From NCBI GenBank assembly GCA_002404115.1, contig DHJB01000047.1:9757-16454 (forward strand): a stretch of 6,698 nt of DNA. Reading direction: 5' to 3'. Positions 1 through 5,791 of this stretch are shown here, one piece after another. The notes under the pieces are model-generated. The model had not been told where the DNA came from and searched no databases. It worked only from the letters and a program-made list of their open reading frames with translations. The translations under genes were made by a program, and so were the position numbers. Source of the DNA: Microbacteriaceae bacterium UBA4731. Its GTDB lineage: Bacteria; Actinomycetota; Actinomycetes; Actinomycetales; Microbacteriaceae. Position 1 is the first letter of the stretch. Every line of letters begins with the position of its first letter.

Positions 1-35
1 GGCATCAGGCATCAGGCATCAGGCGAGGTGATGCC
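1..35. repeat. Tandem GGCATCA heptamer repeat ending in a hairpin
   Basis: Three perfect head-to-tail copies of GGCATCA occupy 1-21. The complement TGATGCC lies at 29-35, so the third copy (15-21) can form a 7-bp stem with a 7-base loop (GGCGAGG, 22-28). Any of the three copies could pair with the same TGATGCC, giving alternative hairpins. The window opens inside the repeat, so more copies may lie upstream. There is no T-run after the stem, so it does not look like a standard intrinsic terminator. It sits about 80 bases before the synthetase start and may be leader RNA or the tail of an upstream intergenic region. Confidence 0.6.
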
Positions 36-98
36 TCGTGCCCGGTTTGAGCAAGAGCATTCCCCGGCCACACAGGGCAGCGGGGCGCAAGGACGGAT

Positions 99-105
99 GA
101 GGAGG
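99..105 (+). promoter_or_regulatory. Strong ribosome binding site of the synthetase gene
   Basis: GAGGAGG lies seven bases before the ATG at 113. It is a near-ideal Shine-Dalgarno sequence and decides the start of the long synthetase frame. I see no convincing -35/-10 pair in bases 36-98. Confidence 0.8.
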
Positions 106-112
106 CAGTGCG

Positions 113-910
113 ATGGCTAAACATGCCGATCTCCGCGAGGCAGAAACTCGCCCCGTGGCAACGACGACGGAAATGCCGGCAGGACATGTACTCATGTTGG
201 AGGCGGCCGACCAAAGCATACGGTGGGCACCGGGGGAACGTCTTGATCAGCTCTTCGAAGAGCAATGCGACAGGCTGCGCGAAGCCGGGCAGGGCGACCA
301 TCTGGCCGTCGATGCCGGCGAATTCACCCTCACTTACGATGAGCTGGACTCCAGGGCCAACCAGCTCGCCCGCTACCTCAGTGACTGCGGGGCACGTCCG
401 GGAGGCCGGGTCGCCCTCCTGTCCGACCAGCCGGTCTACTCCTACATCGCGATGTTGGCCGTGCTGAAGATTCATGCGGCCTATGTGCCCCTGGACGTCG
501 GGTTCCCGCCGGACCGTTTGTCGTACATCGTCGATGACTCCGCGGCCTCGCTCGTGCTCTCACTCTCCGCCCTGCGGGACCGCATGCCCGATTTCCCGGT
601 GCCCTGCCTGTATCTCGACGAGGAACAGGACGACATCCGCGCCCAGGCTTCGCACTCCCTCAGCGAAGAGGAAAGGGGATCCTGCGCCGATTCACTGGCG
701 TACATCATCTACACCTCGGGTTCGACCGGAAGGCCAAAGGGCGTCGCGGTCGAGCACTCGGGCATCTGCAACTTCGTCCTGGTGGCCTCGGACGTTTACG
801 GGATCCGCGACGATGACCGGATGTACCAGGGCATGACCATCGCCTTCGATTTCTCCGTGGAGGAAATCTGGGTGTCCTGGATGTCCGGCGCCACGCTCGT
901 TCCCAAATAG
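113..910 (+). CDS. N-terminal fragment: first half of the adenylation domain, ends at premature TAG
   Basis: 265 residues from the ATG at 113 after a strong Shine-Dalgarno. Adenylation core motifs appear in order: A1 (LTYDEL, residue 73), A2 (LKIHAAYVPLD, about 118), the phosphate-binding A3 loop (YTSGSTGRPKG, 200-210) and A4 (FDFSVEEIW, 245-253), whose Asp is the usual binder of the substrate alpha-amino group. The frame then meets TAG at 908-910, between ATLVPK and GSASLLG, both of which look like continuous family sequence. If made, this fragment would lack A5-A10, including the A10 lysine, the carrier and all membrane domains, and should be inactive. Residues 1-45 have no recognisable domain. 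Confidence 0.75.
   Translation: MAKHADLREAETRPVATTTEMPAGHVLMLEAADQSIRWAPGERLDQLFEEQCDRLREAGQGDHLAVDAGEFTLTYDELDSRANQLARYLSDCGARPGGRVALLSDQPVYSYIAMLAVLKIHAAYVPLDVGFPPDRLSYIVDDSAASLVLSLSALRDRMPDFPVPCLYLDEEQDDIRAQASHSLSEEERGSCADSLAYIIYTSGSTGRPKGVAVEHSGICNFVLVASDVYGIRDDDRMYQGMTIAFDFSVEEIWVSWMSGATLVPK
908..910 (+). other. Premature in-frame TAG in adenylation domain
   Basis: TAG interrupts the adenylation domain between Lys265 and GSASLLG. The frame is the same before and after, so a single base substitution explains it (for example from CAG, AAG, GAG, TCG or TGG). Both sides carry expected family sequence with no indel. It is either a true nonsense mutation or a base-call error. Confidence 0.85.
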
Positions 911-1951
911 GGTTCCGCCAGCCTCCTCGGAATCGAACTCGCGGAGTACCTGGAGAGCCGAGCGATCACGGCGATGTGCTGCGTCCCGACGCTGCTGGCC
1001 ACCCTCGAAGAGGACATTCCCGGCCTGCGGTTCCTGTTGGTCTCCGGAGAGGCCTGCCCGCAGAACCTGATGCAGCGCTGGCACCGCCCCGGCCGGCGGT
1101 TCCTCAACGTCTACGGGCCGACAGAAGCGACGGTCACGGCGACCTGGGCGGTCGTTGACCCATCCCGGCCGCCGACCCTGGGCGTGCCGCTGCCCAGCTA
1201 CACCGCCGTCATCCTGGACCCGGAGACGGATGCCGTCATGGCGCCCGGCACCCTGGGCGAAATCGGTTTGGCCGGCATCGGGCTGGCACGTGGGTACGTC
1301 AACAGGGCTGACCTCACCGGGAAGGCGTTCATCCCCGACTTCATCGGCCTGGCCAACAACCCCGGAGGACGGATTTACCGCACCGGGGACCTGGGACGGA
1401 TCAACGGCGACGGCGAGATCGAGTACCACGGACGGATCGACACCCAGGTGAAGATCCGCGGTTACCGGATCGAGCTATCCGAAATCGAGTCGGTCATCCA
1501 GCAGATTCCGGGAGTCGCCCTGGCCGCCGTGGCAACCCACGCTCCGGAGCCGGGAATGACGGAACTCGTGGCCTACTACAGCCGGCGCCGCGCTGCGCCC
1601 GGACTGGATGAGCAATCCATGCTGGTTCACCTTCGCCGGGTGCTGCCCGGTTACATGGTGCCCGTCTATTTCGTGGAGCTGGATGCCTTCCCGCTGCTTC
1701 CCAGCGACAAGATCGACCGGCGCAGCCTTCCCGCCCCCGGCCTCCGCGTCTCGGCCGCCACAAGCCGGCAGTTCGTCCCGCCGGCCACCGAAAAGGAAAC
1801 GCTCCTGGCACAGGCCCTGAGCGAAGCCCTGGGCGCGCCGAACATCTCAGCAGACTCCGACTTCTACCGAACTCGGCGCCAGCTCGCTCACCATGGCGAG
1901 ATTCAGTTCGCTGATCAGAAAGCAGCCGAAACTGCCGCCGGTCTCGATTAA
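911..1951 (+). CDS. Second fragment: rest of adenylation domain and start of carrier domain, leaves frame near 1868
   Basis: Same frame as 113-910 and open from just after the TAG; the first internal ATG is at 974 but has no obvious Shine-Dalgarno, so independent translation is doubtful. It carries A5 (YGPTEATVTATW from 1112), A6 (GEIGLAGIGLARGY), A7 (YRTGDL, 1376-1393), A8 (QVKIRGYRIE, 1445-1474) and A10 with the catalytic lysine in PSDKIDR (codon 1709-1711). The carrier domain begins near 1775 and is normal up to DSDFY (ending 1867). After that this frame turns into unrelated residues to a stop at 1949-1951, while the proper carrier continuation lies in the +1 frame from 1869. The last 27 or so codons are therefore out-of-frame sequence. 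Confidence 0.7.
   Translation, partial: GSASLLGIELAEYLESRAITAMCCVPTLLATLEEDIPGLRFLLVSGEACPQNLMQRWHRPGRRFLNVYGPTEATVTATWAVVDPSRPPTLGVPLPSYTAVILDPETDAVMAPGTLGEIGLAGIGLARGYVNRADLTGKAFIPDFIGLANNPGGRIYRTGDLGRINGDGEIEYHGRIDTQVKIRGYRIELSEIESVIQQIPGVALAAVATHAPEPGMTELVAYYSRRRAAPGLDEQSMLVHLRRVLPGYMVPVYFVELDAFPLLPSDKIDRRSLPAPGLRVSAATSRQFVPPATEKETLLAQALSEALGAPNISADSDFYRTRRQLAHHGEIQFADQKAAETAAGLD
1868..1886 (+). other. Frame change at carrier domain, beside the phosphopantetheine serine
   Basis: Frame 2 reads DSDFY up to base 1867; frame 3 reads ELGASSLTMARF from 1869. Carrier domains usually have two residues between the FF/FY pair and LG, so the expected string is DFYRELGASS. That fits loss of two bases (one CG of CGCG) beside 1868-1869. 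The serine that would carry the phosphopantetheine arm is the second Ser of LGASS, codon TCG at 1884-1886. Confidence 0.8.
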
Positions 1952-4364
1952 GGACACCTACCTGCATCCCACCGTGAGGTCCCTGGCCGCCGCGATTGGA
2001 ACTGCCCCTGCCGCCGCGCCCTTCGCTCCGGCGGCGGCCCCGGCCGCCGCGCCATACCGGGCAACCACGCCGGAGTACGTGCTCTGCGCCCTGCTCCAGG
2101 CCCTGACCTTCCTCGTCGGCATGTTCGCGGCCGGTTTCGTGCTCGTGGCCGGTTTCCGGTACACCCTGGCCGCCACGACTCCCCTGGAGCTCCTGCTGCG
2201 GTCTGTCCTGGTCAGCGTGCTGACCTTTGCCGGGACCTGCGTGCTGCCCGTCGCCGCCAAATGGCTGTTGATCGGCCGGTGGACGGTGCGGGAGATCCCC
2301 GTCTGGACTCTCGCCTATTACCGGTTCTGGCTGGTCAAGACCCTCGTGCATGCGAGTCCGGCGCGGTTGTTCGTCGGCTCGCCGCTCTTCGCCCTGTATC
2401 TCCGGGCCCTCGGGGCCAGGATCGGGCGGGGGACGATGATCCTCGCCTCGGACATCCCGGCCTGCACCGACCTGTTGACCATCGGGGCCGGAACGGTGAT
2501 CCGCAAGGAGGCCAGCCTCCACTGCTATCGCGTTGTGGACGGGGTGATCCAGACGGGAACCGTCACGATCGGCCACGACGCCTTCCTGGGTGAAGGAACC
2601 GTGATCGATATCGGCGCATCCGTCGGGAACAATGCCCAGCTCGGCCATGCGTCAGCGCTCTATGCCGGACAGCGCGTTCCGGACGGGGAATCCTGGCACG
2701 GCGCTCCGGCTGAGCCGACGGACGCCGACTACCGGGGCGTGGCCCCCGTGCCCTGCTCCACCCTCCGGCGGGTGATCTACAGCCTCGGAATTCTGATCAA
2801 TCGTGTGGGGATCGCCCTGCCGCTCGGCATCTTCGGTCTTTCGGCTATCCTTCCGGCGCTGATGGGCGAGATCGACCTGGCCAGCCCCCTGTTCTATGGC
2901 CGGCTTCTCCTCGTTGCCTTCGCGGTGTTCGCCACATTCACTCTGTCCTCGCTGGCCATGATCCTCACCGTGCCGCGCCTGCTGTATCGGATGATCACAG
3001 CCGGCAAGGTCTATCCCCTGTACGGTTTCCATTACTCGGTCTTCCGCACGATCTCCCGCATGACGAACATGAAGTTCTTCATGACCCTGACCGGCGACAG
3101 CTCACTGATCCTGCACTACCTGCGGATCCTGGGCTACAAGATGCCCAACCCGGTGCAGACCGGATCAAATTTCGGGGTTTCGCTCAAGCACGAAATCCCC
3201 TACCTGTGCACCGTGGGCAGCGGCACCATGGTCGCCGATGGCCTGACGATGATGAACGCGGAGTTCTCCAACAGTTCCTTCACGCTGCCCCCCGTGACCA
3301 TCGGCGCCGAGAACTTCCTCGGTAACGGCATCGCCTTCCCGCCATCGGCCCAGACAGGGGACAACGTCCTCCTCGCCACCAAGGCGATGGTGCCCGTGAC
3401 CGGCAGTCTCCGGGAGGGCGTGGGGCTCCTGGGCTCCCCCTCGTTCGAGATTCCCCGGTCGGTGCAACGAGACACCGCCTTCGACAGTTTCAAGTCGGGC
3501 GACGCATTCAGGGAGGGGCTGAAAGGGAAGAACCGGCACAACGCCGTCACGATCCTGTTCTTCCTGCTGATGCGGGAGGGGATGACCTTCGCCACACTGG
3601 TCATTACCGCGGTGGCACTGGACTTCACGCTGGCGGTGGACGCGGCGCGGGGGCTGGGGCAGAATTCGGTTTCCGGGCTCGACATCGTGATCAGCTGTGC
3701 CGCAGTGCTCGCCATCACGGTGTTCTCGGTCGCCTACTTCACCATCATCGAATGGGCCACCGTGGGGTTCAAGAGAATGCAACCCGTGTTCTGCTCCATC
3801 TACCAGCGCCCCTTCTGGCGGCATGAAAGGTTCTGGAAGCTGAGCGGCGGCGCCATGCTGGGACTCTTCAACGGCACACCGTTCAAATCCATCATCTGGA
3901 GAATGCTCGGCACCCGTGTCGGCCGGCGCCTCTTCGATGACGGCTGCGGCATCCCCGAAAAGTCGATCGTGACCATCGGAGACGACTGCACGCTCAACGC
4001 GCAGAGCCTCATCCAATGCCATTCCATGGAGGACGGGGCGTTCAAACTCGAGGAGACCGTCCTCGGCTCCCACGTCACTCTCAGTGTCGGTGCATTCGTG
4101 CACTACGGCGTGCGTCTGGGTGACGGAGCATTCGTGGAAGCGGATTCCTTCCTGATGAAAGGCGAGGACGTTCCGGCCGGCGCTCGATTCGGCGGTAACC
4201 CGGCGGAGGCCCTGTCGGCGCCCAGCGCCACGGTAACGGACCGGTGGGCCTCGATGCTGGAGGCTGGGGCCGCCGGCAATCTGCGGCTGTTGCCAAGCGT
4301 GAAGGGGCGCGGCGGTCACGCACCCAAGAAGGAGGCCGCGTTCCTCAAGGTCGAGCCTGGGTAA
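1893..4364 (+). CDS. Third fragment: carrier C-terminus, six membrane helices and three beta-helix domains
   Basis: 823 residues in a third frame. The ATG at 1893 is the Met of the carrier motif LGASSLTM, not a natural start: no Shine-Dalgarno precedes it and the family match begins upstream at the GAA of 1869. An Ala/Pro-rich linker (residues 38-54) leads to helix pairs at about 66-88 and 100-127, 293-323 and 333-360, 550-581 and 597-621. Beta-helix domains with hexapeptide-like turns (for example TIGAGTV, TIGHDAF, TIGAENF, TIGDDCT) lie at about 165-275, 405-520 and 660-775. This matches the terminal region of epsilon-poly-lysine synthetase, where three tandem acyltransferase-like domains between membrane spans catalyse monomer joining and set chain length. 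The segment has no internal lesion. It ends with TAA five bases before the transferase TTG. Confidence 0.8.
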   Translation: MARFSSLIRKQPKLPPVSIKDTYLHPTVRSLAAAIGTAPAAAPFAPAAAPAAAPYRATTPEYVLCALLQALTFLVGMFAAGFVLVAGFRYTLAATTPLELLLRSVLVSVLTFAGTCVLPVAAKWLLIGRWTVREIPVWTLAYYRFWLVKTLVHASPARLFVGSPLFALYLRALGARIGRGTMILASDIPACTDLLTIGAGTVIRKEASLHCYRVVDGVIQTGTVTIGHDAFLGEGTVIDIGASVGNNAQLGHASALYAGQRVPDGESWHGAPAEPTDADYRGVAPVPCSTLRRVIYSLGILINRVGIALPLGIFGLSAILPALMGEIDLASPLFYGRLLLVAFAVFATFTLSSLAMILTVPRLLYRMITAGKVYPLYGFHYSVFRTISRMTNMKFFMTLTGDSSLILHYLRILGYKMPNPVQTGSNFGVSLKHEIPYLCTVGSGTMVADGLTMMNAEFSNSSFTLPPVTIGAENFLGNGIAFPPSAQTGDNVLLATKAMVPVTGSLREGVGLLGSPSFEIPRSVQRDTAFDSFKSGDAFREGLKGKNRHNAVTILFFLLMREGMTFATLVITAVALDFTLAVDAARGLGQNSVSGLDIVISCAAVLAITVFSVAYFTIIEWATVGFKRMQPVFCSIYQRPFWRHERFWKLSGGAMLGLFNGTPFKSIIWRMLGTRVGRRLFDDGCGIPEKSIVTIGDDCTLNAQSLIQCHSMEDGAFKLEETVLGSHVTLSVGAFVHYGVRLGDGAFVEADSFLMKGEDVPAGARFGGNPAEALSAPSATVTDRWASMLEAGAAGNLRLLPSVKGRGGHAPKKEAAFLKVEPG

Positions 4365-4368
4365 TGTC

Positions 4369-5085
4369 TTGCTGCAGGAGCCGCATGGCGACGGCAGCGC
4401 CCATCTCATTTCGCTGCGACAGAGTCGATGGGACGACGCCGAGGGAAACCTGAGTGTGCTCGAGCGCACCCGGGCCGCACGATTCGCAAGTGATCTGGAT
4501 CGGCAACGCTATGCGCGTCTGCGACTCTTCACCCGCACGCATCTCGCCGAATGCTACGGCGTTGACACGGGTGAGGTCGAACTCGCGAGGGCCCCCTGTG
4601 CCCGGTGCGGAGACAAGACGCACGGAGCACCGATCGCAAAGATCGGCGCCTTCGTTGTCCAATTGAGTCTCTCTCGGAGCGGTGACGTGGGCGGGCTGCT
4701 CGTGGGAGGAACCCATCCGGTTGGGCTCGACATCGAACACGAGTTTCAGCCGGACATCTTCGCGGCCGTGTGGGGTGTCCTGTCGGAATCGGAAATTGCC
4801 GCCCTGTCCGAGGCCGGCCAGCTCCATGACGCGGCTGTCCTGACTCGGGCCTGGACGCGCAAGGAGGCGGTCATGAAGGCCATCGGAATCGGCTTCTTCC
4901 TGGATCCGAAACTCGTCGACGTGCGCCCGGAGTGCGCCGGGCAGGTGATCGCGAGATGCAACGAGCCGGGATGGGAGAGCAACTGGGACGTGCACAGCAT
5001 CCGTGCGGGAGCCCTTCATCTGGCCGCGGCCTTTCGAGACCCTCCGGCAGGCGAGTTCCGGTGCATCGACCACGGCTCTGAATGA
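4369..5085 (+). CDS. Sfp-type 4'-phosphopantetheinyl transferase
   Basis: It transfers the 4'-phosphopantetheine arm of coenzyme A to the carrier-domain serine, most plausibly that of the synthetase directly upstream. Numbering from the TTG at 4369 (238 residues): the CARCGDKTHGAP segment (78-88), LSLSRSGD (100-106, with Arg in place of the common His), the metal-binding motif VGLDIE (118-123, Asp121 and Glu123), and WTRKEAVMKAIGIGF (162-176, Glu166 as third metal ligand, Lys170). The length suits the Sfp class. It follows the synthetase stop by four bases, so the two are very probably cotranscribed. The start is uncertain: TTG at 4369 lacks a well-spaced Shine-Dalgarno, while ATG at 4364 (overlapping the synthetase TAA) and ATG at 4385 (after AGGAG, 4376-4380) are in another frame. 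One extra base in the C-run at 4400-4402 would join the 4385 ATG to this frame. Confidence 0.88.
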   Translation: MLQEPHGDGSAHLISLRQSRWDDAEGNLSVLERTRAARFASDLDRQRYARLRLFTRTHLAECYGVDTGEVELARAPCARCGDKTHGAPIAKIGAFVVQLSLSRSGDVGGLLVGGTHPVGLDIEHEFQPDIFAAVWGVLSESEIAALSEAGQLHDAAVLTRAWTRKEAVMKAIGIGFFLDPKLVDVRPECAGQVIARCNEPGWESNWDVHSIRAGALHLAAAFRDPPAGEFRCIDHGSE

Positions 5086-5087
5086 CC

Positions 5088-5163
5088 CAACGCCCGCGGC
5101 AAAGTCGGGGCGTTTCCACCAGGGGGTGAGTTGCACGAACGCGGAGAAAGCGGGCGGGCGTTG
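5088..5163 (+). terminator. Inverted repeats after the biosynthetic operon, possible weak terminator
   Basis: Just after the transferase stop, AACGCCC (5089-5095) pairs with GGGCGTT (5108-5114) to give a 7-bp stem with a 12-base loop, followed by only three T. The same left arm, extended to CAACGCCCGC (5088-5097), is perfectly complementary over 10 bp to GCGGGCGTTG (5154-5163). The left arm can therefore form either a short or a long hairpin. The position fits transcription termination, but the short T-run makes it weak. Confidence 0.35.
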
Positions 5164-5308
5164 CCCTCGGGGGATCTTATGGATGTCTTCGACCTTCATC
5201 CGGCGCTCTTCCCGCCGACTTGTCGAGATTGAGGTGGTGTCGCGCCCCGACCCCGTTGCGCGCAAGTTGCGCGGGCGCGCCTTGTGTCTTGAAAGTGCGA
5301 ATAACCTC

Positions 5309-5345
5309 TTTACAAGCTGACATAATATCTATTATCGGTCATATC
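5309..5345 (+). promoter_or_regulatory. Probable promoter/operator of the toxin-antitoxin operon
   Basis: An AT-rich stretch holds TTTACA (5309-5314) and, 15 bases on, TATTAT (5330-5335), a possible -35/-10 pair with a slightly short spacer. CTGACA (5317-5322) is an alternative -35. The -10 candidate is half of a perfect inverted repeat ATAATA-TC-TATTAT (5322-5335), with TGAC (5318-5321) and GTCA (5338-5341) flanking it. A dyad over the promoter suits autoregulation by the antitoxin or toxin-antitoxin complex, known for several Xre/RES pairs. The exact promoter cannot be fixed by eye. Confidence 0.4.
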
Positions 5346-5407
5346 GGGTGGGATTTGGGATGGGATAAGCACTGTCACTAGATCTGGTAAAGCGGTAGGC
5401 TATTTAC

Positions 5408-5791
5408 ATGTCACTAACCACTCCCGGACTGCGGGCATACGAGATTTCCATTCGTTCGCACGATGCTGAACTTGTCGGCCAGCTGCGCGAGCTCCTGGGT
5501 GCCCAGCTGGTTGCCTATCTGGGTTCCGTGACGGAAACCCGTGCCGTGCGGCAGTGGGCTGACGGTGTCCGAAAGCCGCCGGCCGAGGTCAGGCGCCGTC
5601 TGAGACTTGCGTACCAGGTCGCAGGGCTGCTCACCGAGCGGGACCAACCGCGGGTGGTCCAGGCATGGTTCCAAGGGATGAACCCCCAGCTCGAAGACAT
5701 CGCGCCGGCGCGACTCATTCGTGAAGGCAATCCGGATGAAGTTGGCCCACGCGTGCTGGCCGCTGCTCGCTCATTCGCCGCCGTCGGATAG
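5408..5791 (+). CDS. Antitoxin of the Xre/MbcA/ParS family
   Basis: 127 residues. It is predicted to bind and neutralise the RES toxin encoded next and to bind the operon promoter. The N-terminal and middle part (about 20-75) contains the helix-turn-helix-like segment LLGAQLVAYLGSVTETRAVRQW followed by a G-x-x-K-P-P turn and RLRLAYQVAGLL, typical of this group. The C-terminal part (about 85-125, ending ARLIREGNPDEVGPRVLAAA) resembles the toxin-binding domain formerly called DUF2384. Start: ATG at 5408, preceded by a modest GGTAGG (5394-5399). The stop TAG (5789-5791) shares its G with the GTG start of the toxin, which implies translational coupling and fixes the gene order antitoxin-toxin. 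Family assignment is confident; DNA binding is inferred. Confidence 0.85.
   Translation: MSLTTPGLRAYEISIRSHDAELVGQLRELLGAQLVAYLGSVTETRAVRQWADGVRKPPAEVRRRLRLAYQVAGLLTERDQPRVVQAWFQGMNPQLEDIAPARLIREGNPDEVGPRVLAAARSFAAVG

Larger units (their letters stand above)
113..4364 (+). pseudogene. Pls/PosA-type membrane nonribosomal peptide synthetase, interrupted by a stop and a frameshift
   Basis: This is one gene of epsilon-poly-L-lysine synthetase architecture: adenylation domain (about 140-1760), carrier domain (about 1775-1985), Ala/Pro linker (about 2004-2056), then a membrane region of six predicted helices (about 2088-2156, 2190-2273, 2769-2861, 2889-2972, 3540-3635, 3681-3755). Three hexapeptide-repeat beta-helix domains (about 2385-2717, 3105-3452, 3870-4217) lie between and after the helix pairs. 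In the family, the adenylation domain activates an amino acid, the carrier holds it as a thioester, and the C-terminal domains join monomers without a classical condensation domain. As given, a TAG at 908-910 and a frame change near 1868 prevent a full product. Restoring two bases at the second site gives 1417 codons plus stop, close to the usual 1300-1400 residues. The gene is either a recent pseudogene or intact with sequence errors. Confidence 0.88.
5086..5407. other. 322-base intergenic region between transferase and toxin-antitoxin operon
   Basis: No gene is supported here. It holds the inverted repeats at 5088-5163, a perfect 10-base palindrome TTGCGCGCAA (5256-5265) overlapping a direct repeat of GTTGCGCG (5255-5262 and 5266-5273), an AT-rich patch (about 5300-5345) that stands out from the GC-rich surroundings, and three TGGGAT copies (5349-5366). 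The second half is best read as the control region of the toxin-antitoxin operon. Confidence 0.6.

Noticed and set aside
1..35. Start of a CRISPR array
   Set aside because: The units are 7-base tandem copies with no spacers.
908..910. Programmed readthrough or recoding of TAG (for example pyrrolysine)
   Set aside because: No recoding element or stem-loop is evident, the site is not catalytic, and a second lesion downstream makes simple mutation or error far more likely.
692..1429. A minus-strand open frame across the stop in the adenylation domain
   Set aside because: It mirrors the adenylation motifs A3-A7 on the plus strand and has no family features of its own.
1860..1900. Programmed ribosomal frameshift joining the two synthetase frames
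   Set aside because: There is no slippery heptamer, and the fusion would lose a residue from the normal carrier spacing; loss of a CG dinucleotide explains it better.
1494..2648. A minus-strand open frame of 384 codons opposite the carrier domain and first membrane part
   Set aside because: Composition is Gly/Arg/Pro-rich with no recognisable domain, and the opposite strand holds conserved motifs throughout.
1893..4364. A stand-alone beta-helix acyltransferase-like membrane protein starting at 1893
   Set aside because: The ATG is an internal Met of the carrier motif, no Shine-Dalgarno precedes it, and homology continues upstream in the shifted frame.
3165..4469. A long open frame on the minus strand (434 codons) opposite the synthetase C-terminus
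   Set aside because: It lies antisense to clear Pls-type membrane and beta-helix sequence, encodes low-complexity Gly/Arg/His/Glu-rich residues, and is an expected by-product of high third-position GC.
5003..5320. A plus-strand open frame overlapping the transferase end and running into the intergenic region
   Set aside because: The first part is out of frame with the real transferase, and the rest shows no domain, no ribosome binding site and runs into the AT-rich control region.
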